7,116 nt of DNA from Sutterella sp. (lineage in GTDB: Bacteria; Pseudomonadota; Gammaproteobacteria; Burkholderiales; Burkholderiaceae_F), in the NCBI GenBank assembly GCA_020025965.1, contig JAHHRG010000076.1:1-7116 (forward strand). The letters run 5' to 3'. Positions within the stretch are counted from its first letter, which is position 1, and the number at the start of each line of letters is the position of its first letter. Positions 1 through 5,291 of the stretch are shown here, one piece after another. The notes beneath the pieces were generated by a model. It worked only from the letters and a program-made list of their open reading frames with translations, did not search any database and was not told the DNA's origin. Made by a program: the position numbers and the translations under genes.

Positions 1-55
1 GGCTCTCACCACAGCGACCTCAACGCTGCGCGTCTACCAATTTCGCCACGACCGC
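1..55 (-). tRNA. tRNA-Leu (anticodon GAG), 5' part, cut by window edge
   Basis: Read on the minus strand, the gene begins with GCGGTCG at 55 and continues through a leucine-type D arm (AATTGGTAGACGCG). A perfect 5-bp anticodon stem follows (CAGCG, 24-28, with CGCTG, 12-16) around the loop TTGAGGT (17-23), which sets the anticodon as GAG at 19-21, reading CTC/CTT codons. The sequence runs out in the long variable arm, so the T arm and acceptor 3' strand lie outside the window. It sits 72 bases downstream of secG on the same strand. In many betaproteobacteria this tRNA lies between secG and nuoA, which fits here but cannot be confirmed. Confidence 0.93.
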
Positions 56-68
56 ATCTTCAAATTGT

Positions 69-118
69 CCTCTGCTTGTTGATGATTGACTCTTGAGGAA
101 GTTCGTCATCAGCAGAGG
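69..118 (-). other. stem-loop between secG and tRNA-Leu
   Basis: The arms CCTCTGC (112-118) and GCAGAGG (69-75) pair perfectly. TGATGA (106-111) and TCATCA (80-85) extend the stem across a 4-base bulge (76-79), giving 13 pairs around a 20-base loop. No T run follows, so it is not a classical intrinsic terminator. A TAAAAT box (125-130) lies just upstream, and a transcript starting from it would begin near the foot of the stem. It may be a tRNA leader or processing structure, but the role is inference. Confidence 0.45.
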
Positions 119-124
119 AGAAGC

Positions 125-130
125 ATTTTA
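125..130 (-). promoter_or_regulatory. possible -10 box for tRNA-Leu, overlapping the secG stop codon
   Basis: On the minus strand the bases read GGTAAAATGC. The TAAAAT matches the bacterial -10 consensus at 5 of 6 positions and includes the TAA stop of secG. The same TAAAATGC octamer forms the -10 region proposed for tpiA and rpsO in this window. No acceptable -35 hexamer lies 16-18 bases upstream (the bases there are C-rich), so this is a weak call. The tRNA may instead be co-transcribed with secG. Confidence 0.25.
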
Positions 131-496
131 CCTCGGAATTTCGTTCGTGGGGGCATTATTTGCCGGCAAAGTGTCAGAAATACCGTGTTCTTGGGATGCT
201 TGCGTGGTTTCGACCGTGCTGAGAACGCCGGATTCGGGCTTGACGGAGCCCTTGGAGAAGGCACCGGAAGCAAGCGTCAGAGCGAGCGTCGAGCAGAAGA
301 AGATCGTGGCGGCAACGGCCGTGGAGCGAGACAGGAAGTTGGCGCTGCCCGTGGCACCGAAAACGGAGCCGGAGGCACCGGAACCGAAAGCTGCACCGAG
401 GTCGGCACCCTTACCGTGCTGCATAAGAACGAGAACGATCACGACAACAGCCGAGATGATCTGCAGAACGAGAGCAATGCTAAGAAGGAAATGCAT
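128..496 (-). CDS. secG: SecG, protein-export membrane protein (SecYEG subunit)
   Basis: This is the small, non-essential subunit of the SecYEG translocon in the inner membrane, which assists SecA-driven export. The 122-residue protein has the family architecture: a first membrane helix at about residues 3-24, then the diagnostic glycine/alanine-rich loop with MQHGKGADLG (25-34) and FGATGSANFLSR (46-57), and a second membrane helix at about 58-78. The C-terminal tail (80-122) is hydrophilic and low in conservation, as is usual. The ATG at 494-496 is the only sensible start because the first helix begins immediately after it. I see no clear Shine-Dalgarno sequence upstream (CAACACTCAAAAACACAATTACC), which suggests coupling to tpiA, whose stop lies 27 bases upstream. 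The family call is firm. Confidence 0.95.
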   Translation of the reverse strand: MHFLLSIALVLQIISAVVVIVLVLMQHGKGADLGAAFGSGASGSVFGATGSANFLSRSTAVAATIFFCSTLALTLASGAFSKGSVKPESGVLSTVETTQASQEHGISDTLPANNAPTNEIPR

Positions 497-523
497 GGTA
501 ATTGTGTTTTTGAGTGTTGAAAA

Positions 524-1273
524 TCAATCTGCGTCGATGGCGGCGCAAACCGAATGGAAATCCTCGGCCTTGAGAGCGGCACCGCCAATGAGGCCGCCGT
601 CAATGTCGGGCTGAAGGAAAAGTTCACGAGCGTTAGCCGGTTTCACGCTACCGCCGTAAAGGATCGGGAGCGTTTGAGCGGCTGCGGCATCCGCTTCGGT
701 GAGTGCGGCGCGAATGGCGGCATGCACTTCCTGAGCGGTCTCGGGCGTTGCAGTCTTGCCGGTACCGATGGCCCAGACGGGTTCATAGGCAACGGCGGCG
801 AACTGAGCAGCGGGAACACGGGCGAGAACGGCACGGAGCTGACGGAGAACGACCTCTTCGGTCTTTCCGGCTTCGCGTTCTTCAAGCGTTTCCCCGACGC
901 AAACCACGGGAGCAATTCCCTGGGCCACGAGTTTTTCGGCCTGTTCGGCAACGTTTTCGTCGGATTCGTGCCAGATGGTGCGGCGTTCGGAATGACCAAC
1001 AATGCAGTAAGTCACACCGATGTCCTTCAACATCGAGGCGGAGATTTCACCCGTAAAGGCACCCTTGTCAGCGACGGAGACAGTTTCGGCACCGACGCCG
1101 ACATCCGTTCCCTTCAAGAGTTCGACCATCTGGGAGAGGTAGACAAAGGGGGCACACACGGCCGTACGGCAGTGAAGATCAGCCTTGAGGTTCAAAAAAG
1201 ATTCGACCCAAAGGCGATTGGCCTCGGCGGACCCGTTCATTTTCCAATTGGCAATGACAATAGGCTGTCGCAC
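524..1273 (-). CDS. tpiA: triosephosphate isomerase
   Basis: This cytoplasmic (beta/alpha)8 enzyme interconverts dihydroxyacetone phosphate and glyceraldehyde 3-phosphate in glycolysis and gluconeogenesis. From the GTG start it has 249 residues, the normal family length. Catalytic residues are present: Asn9 and Lys11 in ANWKMNG, His94 in VGHSERR, and Glu164 in AYEPVWAIGTGKT, which runs into the flexible loop 6. The phosphate-binding motifs YGGSVKPAN and GGLIGGAAL are also present. The frame stays open upstream to a TTG at 1292-1294. I prefer GTG at 1271-1273 because AGGGAG (1283-1288) sits 9 bases upstream, and because the protein then opens with MRQPIVIANWKMNG, as TpiA proteins do. Oddity: the usual GAQ(N/D)VS segment reads GAETVS (61-66), with Glu in place of Gln. 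It is separated from pnp by a terminator and has its own promoter candidate. secG follows after 27 bases. Confidence 0.96.
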   Translation of the reverse strand: MRQPIVIANWKMNGSAEANRLWVESFLNLKADLHCRTAVCAPFVYLSQMVELLKGTDVGVGAETVSVADKGAFTGEISASMLKDIGVTYCIVGHSERRTIWHESDENVAEQAEKLVAQGIAPVVCVGETLEEREAGKTEEVVLRQLRAVLARVPAAQFAAVAYEPVWAIGTGKTATPETAQEVHAAIRAALTEADAAAAQTLPILYGGSVKPANARELFLQPDIDGGLIGGAALKAEDFHSVCAAIDAD

Positions 1274-1282
1274 TTTATCAGT

Positions 1283-1288
1283 CTCCCT
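1283..1288 (-). promoter_or_regulatory. ribosome binding site deciding the tpiA GTG start
   Basis: AGGGAG on the minus strand lies 9 bases before the GTG at 1271-1273. No comparable site precedes the upstream in-frame TTG (1292-1294), so this settles the start. Confidence 0.7.
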
Positions 1289-1299
1289 AAACAATCGGA

Positions 1300-1316
1300 A
1301 ACGAGTAAAACTCGTT
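1300..1316 (-). other. small hairpin in the tpiA 5' untranslated region
   Basis: AACGAGT and ACTCGTT form a perfect 7-bp inverted repeat around a 3-base centre (1307-1309). It lies between the proposed transcription start (about 1343) and the ribosome binding site (1283-1288). It could be a transcript-stabilising hairpin or a small operator. Function is unknown. Confidence 0.4.
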
Positions 1317-1349
1317 CGTTATCCTACGCAAACAATGCTTAACCCTCGC

Positions 1350-1378
1350 ATTTTATACGCTTTTCACAACTCTATCAA
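1350..1378 (-). promoter_or_regulatory. sigma70-type promoter for tpiA-secG
   Basis: On the minus strand, TTGATA (1373-1378, 5 of 6 matches to the -35 consensus) is followed after exactly 17 bases by TAAAAT (1350-1355, 5 of 6 matches to the -10 consensus). The predicted start near 1343 gives a leader of about 70 bases to the GTG. The position just downstream of the pnp terminator supports independent transcription of tpiA-secG. Confidence 0.65.
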
Positions 1379-1417
1379 AAGAAGGTAACGGAAAAGCTTA
1401 AACCGAGAGAAACACGG

Positions 1418-1459
1418 AAAAAAGAAACCCGGTCTTCGCCCGCAGGGGCGTTGGCCGGG
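1418..1459 (-). terminator. intrinsic terminator of pnp
   Basis: Read on the minus strand, CCCGG (1455-1459) pairs with CCGGG (1428-1432), and CGCCC (1446-1450) pairs with GGGCG (1437-1441), with a 4-base loop and a small internal loop between the two stems. The tract TTTCTTTTTT (1418-1427) follows at once. It lies 50 bases after the pnp stop codon and upstream of the tpiA promoter. Confidence 0.75.
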
Positions 1460-1509
1460 CTTGGAGGAAGCCCCTTCATTTAGGAGCCTCCTGATTTCCA
1501 GTCGGTTGA

Positions 1510-3642
1510 TTAGGCTTCGGCCTTTTCAGCGGACTCTTCCTTGAGAAGAGCCTTCATGGAAAGACGGACACGGCCCTTTTCGTCGGCTTCGATAACCTTG
1601 ACGCGAACCTGCTGTCCTTCCTTGAGGTAGTCGGAAACCTGGTTGACGCGTTCGTTGGCGATCTGGCTGATGTGGAGGAGACCGTCCTTACCCGGCAGAA
1701 GCTGAACGATGGCGCCGAAGTCGAGCAAACGCTGGACAGTACCTTCGTAGATCTGGCCGACTTCGACCTTGGCCGTGATCGTTTCGATGCGCTTGCGGGC
1801 ATCGGCAACGCGAGCCATGTCGGGGCTGGAGATCGTGACAGTACCGTCGTCTTCGATATTGATGGAGGTACCCGTTTCTTCCGTCAAAGCACGGATAACG
1901 GAACCGCCCTTACCGATCACGTCACGGATCTTGTCCTGATCGATCTTGAAGGTGACCATACGCGGAGCGAAGTCGGAAAGTTCCTTGGCACCGCCGCCGG
2001 CCATGTCGTGCATCTTGCCGAGGATGTGCAGACGGCCTTCGTGAGCCTGGGCCAGAGCAGCCTGCATGATTTCGACCGTGATACCTTCGATCTTGATGTC
2101 CATCTGGAGAGCCGTGACACCGTTTTCGGTACCGGCCACCTTGAAGTCCATGTCGCCCAAGTGGTCTTCGTCACCGAGAATGTCGGTCAAGACGGCGAAC
2201 TTGTTGCCTTCCTTGATAAGACCCATGGCCACACCGGCCACGTAGTCCTTCAGGGGAACGCCGGCATCGAGCATGGAGAGGCAGCCGCCGCAGACGGAAG
2301 CCATGGAAGAGGAACCGTTGGATTCGCAGATTTCAGACACAACGCGGATCGTGTACTGGAATTCTTCCGGGGACGGGAGCACAGCCTTGAGGGCACGCTT
2401 GGCGAGACGGCCGTGGCCGATTTCGCGACGCTTCGGGCTACCGACACGGCCCGTTTCGCCCGTGGCGAACGGAGGCATGTTGTAGTGGAGCATGAAGCGG
2501 TCATGCGTTTCTTCGCAGAGACCGTCAATGATCTGTTCGTCCTGCTTCGTACCGAGCGTCGTGCAAACGAGAGCCTGGGTTTCGCCGCGGGTGAAGAGGG
2601 CGGAACCGTGGGTACGCGGAAGGATGCTCTGGCGGATTTCGATCGGGCGAACCGTACGGGTGTCGCGGCCGTCGATACGCGGTTCGCCGTTGAGAATGTT
2701 GGAGCGAACCAAGTTGGCTTCGAGCTTGAAGAGGATGTCATGAACTTCGTTCATGTCGGCGGGTTCCGTACCGGCTTCGGCAGCATCGGCTTCGAGCTGA
2801 GCTTCAACAGCAGCATAGACTTCGTGGAGCTTTTCCGTACGAGCCTGCTTGGAACGGATGGAATAGGCTTCCTTCAAGCCTTCGGCCGTGAGTTCGGTCA
2901 CGCGAGCGATGAGAGCGTCGTTGGCGGGGGCAGGCTGCCAATCCCAGGCGGGCTTACCGGCTTCGGCAACGAGGTCGTTGATGGCCTGAATGCAGGTCTG
3001 CATGGCCTTGTGACCCGTCATCACGGCGTCAAGCATCGTCTTTTCGGGGAGGATGTCGGCTTCGGATTCGACCATGAGAACGGCACGTTCCGTACCGGCC
3101 ACGACGAGGTCGAGGCGGGAGGTCTTCAACTGTTCCGTGGTCGGGTTGATGACGAATTCGTCATTGATGTAACCGACGCGGCAGGCACCGATCGGGCCGC
3201 GGAACGGAATGCCGGAAACGGCGAGAGCGGCGGAAGCACCGATCAAAGAGGGAATATCCGGATCAACGAGCGGATCGGCGGACAAAACGTGGATGATGAC
3301 CTGAACTTCGTTCACGAAGCCTTCCGGGAAGAGCGGACGGATCGGACGGTCGATCAAACGGGAGGTAAGCGTTTCTTTTTCGGAAGGACGGCCTTCGCGC
3401 TTGAAGAAGCCGCCGGGGATCTTACCGGCAGCGTAGGTCTTTTCGATGTAGTCGACGGTAAGCGGGAAGAAGTCCTGACCGGGCTTCGGTTCCTTCTTGG
3501 CGACAACGGTGGCGAGAACGACCGTGTCATCCATCTGGCACACGACGGCGCCAGTGGCCTGACGAGCGATTTCGCCCGTGGTGAGCGTCACATCATGATC
3601 GCCGAAGCGGAAGGACTTGGACACTTTATTGAACATCGTCAT
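1510..3642 (-). CDS. pnp: polyribonucleotide nucleotidyltransferase (PNPase)
   Basis: PNPase is the phosphorolytic 3'-5' exoribonuclease of mRNA turnover, working as a ring-shaped trimer alone or in the degradosome. At 710 residues it matches the usual length (about 700-711). Domains in order: a first RNase PH-like core (about 10-150) with the RNA-contacting loop GGFFKREGRPSE (77-88); a helical linker (about 240-320); a second, catalytic RNase PH core (about 325-550) with SNGSSSMAS (441-449) and DILGDEDHLGDMD (487-499), whose Asp491 and Asp497 correspond to the catalytic pair; a KH domain with the IGKGG loop (576-580); and a C-terminal S1 domain (about 627-697, GKDGLLHISQI). The open frame extends 40 codons upstream, but I chose ATG 3640-3642 because GAGGA (3650-3654) lies 7 bases before it and the protein then starts MTMFNKV, as relatives do. 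A second ATG two codons on is less well spaced. It follows rpsO after 248 structured bases and ends at its own terminator. Confidence 0.97.
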   Translation of the reverse strand: MTMFNKVSKSFRFGDHDVTLTTGEIARQATGAVVCQMDDTVVLATVVAKKEPKPGQDFFPLTVDYIEKTYAAGKIPGGFFKREGRPSEKETLTSRLIDRPIRPLFPEGFVNEVQVIIHVLSADPLVDPDIPSLIGASAALAVSGIPFRGPIGACRVGYINDEFVINPTTEQLKTSRLDLVVAGTERAVLMVESEADILPEKTMLDAVMTGHKAMQTCIQAINDLVAEAGKPAWDWQPAPANDALIARVTELTAEGLKEAYSIRSKQARTEKLHEVYAAVEAQLEADAAEAGTEPADMNEVHDILFKLEANLVRSNILNGEPRIDGRDTRTVRPIEIRQSILPRTHGSALFTRGETQALVCTTLGTKQDEQIIDGLCEETHDRFMLHYNMPPFATGETGRVGSPKRREIGHGRLAKRALKAVLPSPEEFQYTIRVVSEICESNGSSSMASVCGGCLSMLDAGVPLKDYVAGVAMGLIKEGNKFAVLTDILGDEDHLGDMDFKVAGTENGVTALQMDIKIEGITVEIMQAALAQAHEGRLHILGKMHDMAGGGAKELSDFAPRMVTFKIDQDKIRDVIGKGGSVIRALTEETGTSINIEDDGTVTISSPDMARVADARKRIETITAKVEVGQIYEGTVQRLLDFGAIVQLLPGKDGLLHISQIANERVNQVSDYLKEGQQVRVKVIEADEKGRVRLSMKALLKEESAEKAEA

Positions 3643-3649
3643 AGAGTTT

Positions 3650-3654
3650 TCCTC
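3650..3654 (-). promoter_or_regulatory. ribosome binding site deciding the pnp start
   Basis: GAGGA on the minus strand lies 7 bases upstream of the ATG at 3640-3642 and 13 bases from the ATG at 3634-3636, favouring the first. The longer frame upstream runs through the structured leader and is not expected to be translated. Confidence 0.65.
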
Positions 3655-3700
3655 AGGAGAAGTGTCGAGGGCTGACGTTTTAATTCCAATAGCTTCCGGA

Positions 3701-3727
3701 TGCCGGTACGAAAGACTTCGTACGGCA
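3701..3727 (-). other. stem-loop in the pnp leader
   Basis: Read on the minus strand, TGCC then GTACGAA (3717-3727) pair with TTCGTAC then GGCA (3701-3712), with one bulged C (3705) and a 4-base loop (3713-3716). That makes 11 pairs, ending about 60 bases upstream of the pnp ATG. In E. coli the pnp leader is folded, cut by RNase III and used for PNPase autoregulation. A similar job here is inferred from position and structure only. Confidence 0.5.
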
Positions 3728-3735
3728 CGCTGCGG

Positions 3736-3773
3736 CATGAGGTTTCTCGTAAAAGGTCTCAAAAGACCTCATG
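3736..3773 (-). other. pnp leader inverted repeat with two competing folds
   Basis: CATGAGGT and ACCTCATG (3766-3773 and 3736-3743) form a perfect 8-bp stem with a 22-base loop. An alternative local hairpin, GGTCT with AGACC (3764-3768 with 3755-3759), uses part of the same GGT bases, so the two folds exclude each other. This is compatible with a switching or processed leader for pnp, but is not evidence for a specific ligand. Confidence 0.4.
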
Positions 3774-3839
3774 TCGCAACGCTGTTGCCGATCCGGCCGC
3801 TTGTGAGAAAAGCGTCAACAATCGACGGTTAGTAGATGC

Positions 3840-3872
3840 GACGACGGCCTGTCGTCATGGCAGGCCGTTGTC
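3840..3872 (-). other. hairpin just after rpsO, without a T tract
   Basis: GACAACGGCCTG (3861-3872) pairs with CAGGCCGTCGTC (3840-3851) over 12 positions with one mismatch, with a 9-base loop. It starts about 18 bases after the rpsO stop codon. The bases that follow (GCATCTACTAACC) contain no T run, so efficient termination is unlikely. It may protect the rpsO mRNA 3' end or act as an RNase III or RNase E processing point while letting transcription pass into pnp. Confidence 0.5.
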
Positions 3873-3890
3873 TTGGAGAAATGTTCCGTC

Positions 3891-4157
3891 TTACTTACGC
3901 AGATTGAGGGCGTCAATCAAAGCGCGGTAAGCATTGACGTCGGTGCGCTTGAGGTAGTCAAGCAACTTACGACGACGAGAGACCATGCGAAGAAGGCCGC
4001 GACGGGAATGGTGATCCTTAGCGTGGACCTTGAAGTGGTCCGTAAGGTGGTTGATGCGGGCGGTCAGAAGAGCAACCTGCACTTCGGGAGATCCCGTGTC
4101 GCCTTCAGCGCGCTGGAACTTGGCAACGATCTCAGACTTGTTCATTTCAACGGACAT
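3891..4157 (-). CDS. rpsO: 30S ribosomal protein S15
   Basis: S15 is a primary binder of 16S rRNA in the platform of the small subunit and contributes to bridges with the 50S subunit. The 88-residue product has the normal length and the family landmarks: QRAEGDTGSPEVQVALLT (about 15-32), the HAKDHHSRRGLL segment that contacts rRNA (about 45-56), and the basic helix VSRRRKLLDYLK (about 59-70). It ends in the expected LRK. ATG 4155-4157 is preceded by AGGA (4164-4167) at 6 bases. A promoter candidate lies about 75 bases upstream. pnp follows on the same strand, the common bacterial rpsO-pnp order. S15 represses its own translation in several bacteria, but I could not identify a matching leader fold. 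Confidence 0.97.
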   Translation of the reverse strand: MSVEMNKSEIVAKFQRAEGDTGSPEVQVALLTARINHLTDHFKVHAKDHHSRRGLLRMVSRRRKLLDYLKRTDVNAYRALIDALNLRK

Positions 4158-4233
4158 TTGTTTTCCTGAAATAAGAAAAATGAATTAGAAACTTGCGGAC
4201 ACGAGCGTTGAGACTCGAGCCGTGAAAGCGGGC

Positions 4234-4262
4234 ATTTTACCGATTCGGACAAAAAGAAGCAA
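4234..4262 (-). promoter_or_regulatory. candidate promoter for rpsO(-pnp)
   Basis: On the minus strand, TTGCTT (4257-4262) is followed after 17 bases by TAAAAT (4234-4239). The -10 matches 5 of 6 consensus positions, while the -35 keeps only the TTG. Upstream is an A/T-rich stretch that could act as an UP-like element. The predicted start near 4227 leaves a leader of about 70 bases. The -10 context TAAAATGC is identical to that of tpiA. Confidence 0.5.
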
Positions 4263-4323
4263 GTGAAACAAGAGTTTTTTTGCTCTCTTTTTGCGACCCT
4301 CGGAGAGTTTAGCTGAAATTTGG

Positions 4324-4356
4324 AAAAAAGGTCCCGTCATCAGCCGGTGACGGGAC
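4324..4356 (-). terminator. intrinsic terminator of the amino-acid transporter genes
   Basis: A perfect 9-bp stem, GTCCCGTCA (4348-4356) with TGACGGGAC (4331-4339), with an 8-base loop, is followed by C and then six Ts (4324-4329) on the minus strand. It stands 28 bases after the permease stop codon. It closes the transporter unit before any ATPase gene and isolates rpsO. Confidence 0.9.
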
Positions 4357-4384
4357 TCGAATACGGTACTGAGAGCGCTTTGTC

Positions 4385-5047
4385 TTAGCGTTCGACAAGC
4401 TTGTTGCGCTTTTCCATCCAGCCCACGAGGCGCGTGATGGAGAGCGTCATGGCCAAGTAGAGAATGGCAACCGTCGTCCAGATTTCCATCGTGCCGTAGG
4501 TTTCGGCAATGATGAGCTGACCCGAACGCGTCAATTCTTCAAAACCGATCACGGAAACCAAGGAGGAGTCCTTCAACATGGCGATGAATTCGTTGCCGAG
4601 CGGCGGAATGATGCGGCGGAAAGCCTGCGGAAGAACGATGTAGCGCATCGTCTGCGTGTAGGTCATGCCGAGGGACAAACCGGCACGCATCTGTCCCAAG
4701 GAGATGGACTGGATACCGGCACGGAAGATTTCCGCAACGTAGGCACCGGAGTTGAGCGAACAGGCGGCGACGGCTGCGACGAACGGGTCGACGCGCGTGC
4801 CGATGACGTTCGGCAAGGCAAAGTAAATGATGAAGATCTGAATCAGCAACGGCGTGCCGCGCATGACGTCAACGTAGACCTTGGCAGGCCAGCGAAGCAG
4901 CGCGCTCTTAGAGAGCTGAGCCAGACTGAGGATGAGACCGATCACCAAACCCAGGCCGACGGCGAGAGCAGTAATTTCGAGCGTCAGGCCGGCCCCTTTC
5001 AGAAGGAGGGGAAAGCTGTTGATGATCAGGGAAAAGTCAAATTCCAT
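4385..5047 (-). CDS. polar amino acid ABC transporter permease (HisM/GlnP family)
   Basis: This is the inner-membrane permease of an ABC importer of the polar amino acid (PAAT) type. The 220 residues have the family layout: hydrophobic segments at about 10-43, 66-80, 86-106 and 187-210. A conserved RGTPLLIQ motif (63-70) follows the first segment. A long EAA loop at about 106-140 (EIFRAG ... GLSLG ... YIVLPQAFRRIIPPLGNEF) is where the ATPase docks. Start ATG 5045-5047 has AGAGG (5055-5059) 7 bases upstream. The probable partner binding protein lies 244 bases upstream on the same strand, and a strong terminator follows. There is only one permease gene, so a homodimer (as in GlnP-type systems) would be expected, and no ATPase gene is adjacent. 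The substrate could be glutamine, arginine, cystine or another polar amino acid. Confidence 0.92.
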   Translation of the reverse strand: MEFDFSLIINSFPLLLKGAGLTLEITALAVGLGLVIGLILSLAQLSKSALLRWPAKVYVDVMRGTPLLIQIFIIYFALPNVIGTRVDPFVAAVAACSLNSGAYVAEIFRAGIQSISLGQMRAGLSLGMTYTQTMRYIVLPQAFRRIIPPLGNEFIAMLKDSSLVSVIGFEELTRSGQLIIAETYGTMEIWTTVAILYLAMTLSITRLVGWMEKRNKLVER

Positions 5048-5291
5048 CAGGGGACCTCTAAGTTTTTGTGTTTTGGCTTCGTCGGCCGTCGCAGGGGGAA
5101 TGCGGTAAGGCCAAAAAAGCGTCTGTCGTAATAAGGCTTTGCGGGAATGTCTTTGTCAGGTTTCCCGTTGGACGCGGGGGAAGCGTCGGGCGGAGAGTTT
5201 ACCTCACAAAAAAGGCATGCGGCACATTCCGAGCACGCATACCTTTTATTTTCCTCCAAATTGGAGACGGGGTGTTGTCAAATACCCTTAG
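5048..5291 (-). other. spacer between binding protein and permease genes
   Basis: This 244-base gap is long for a PAAT operon. A modest stem-loop is visible (GACGC with GCGTC, 5171-5187, extended by a CCG/CGG pair of arms), but no T tract follows it, and no good promoter is seen: a TTGACA at the right end lacks a -10 partner. It contains a TTG-initiated frame (5047-5259) of uncertain reality, described in the findings. The likeliest role is to lower permease expression relative to the binding protein on a shared transcript. Confidence 0.4.

Noticed and set aside
554..1342. A 262-codon plus-strand frame opposite tpiA
   Set aside because: It is a shadow of the real gene on the other strand, with no recognisable domain.
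1672..3675. A 667-codon plus-strand open frame opposite pnp
   Set aside because: It is wholly antisense to a certain PNPase gene, resembles no family I recognise, and has the Asp/Glu/Gly/His-rich composition expected when a GC-biased gene is read on the opposite strand.
3643..3762. 40-codon N-terminal extension of PNPase
   Set aside because: PNPase homologues start at or near MFNKV, a ribosome site sits just before 3642, and the extension covers structured leader RNA.
3786..3820. A TTGACG -35-like element in the rpsO-pnp spacer as a separate pnp promoter
   Set aside because: No acceptable -10 hexamer follows at 16-18 bases (the region is GC-rich), so I do not call a promoter.
4265..4292. 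Hairpin with T run on the plus strand (AGAG, T-rich loop, CTCT, then T5)
   Set aside because: The stem has only 4-5 pairs, and no plus-strand gene precedes it. The A/T-rich bases more likely belong to the rpsO promoter region.
5266..5285. TTGACA just after the binding-protein stop as a promoter for the permease
   Set aside because: No -10 box lies at 16-19 bases; the expected position holds GGAGGA-like sequence instead.
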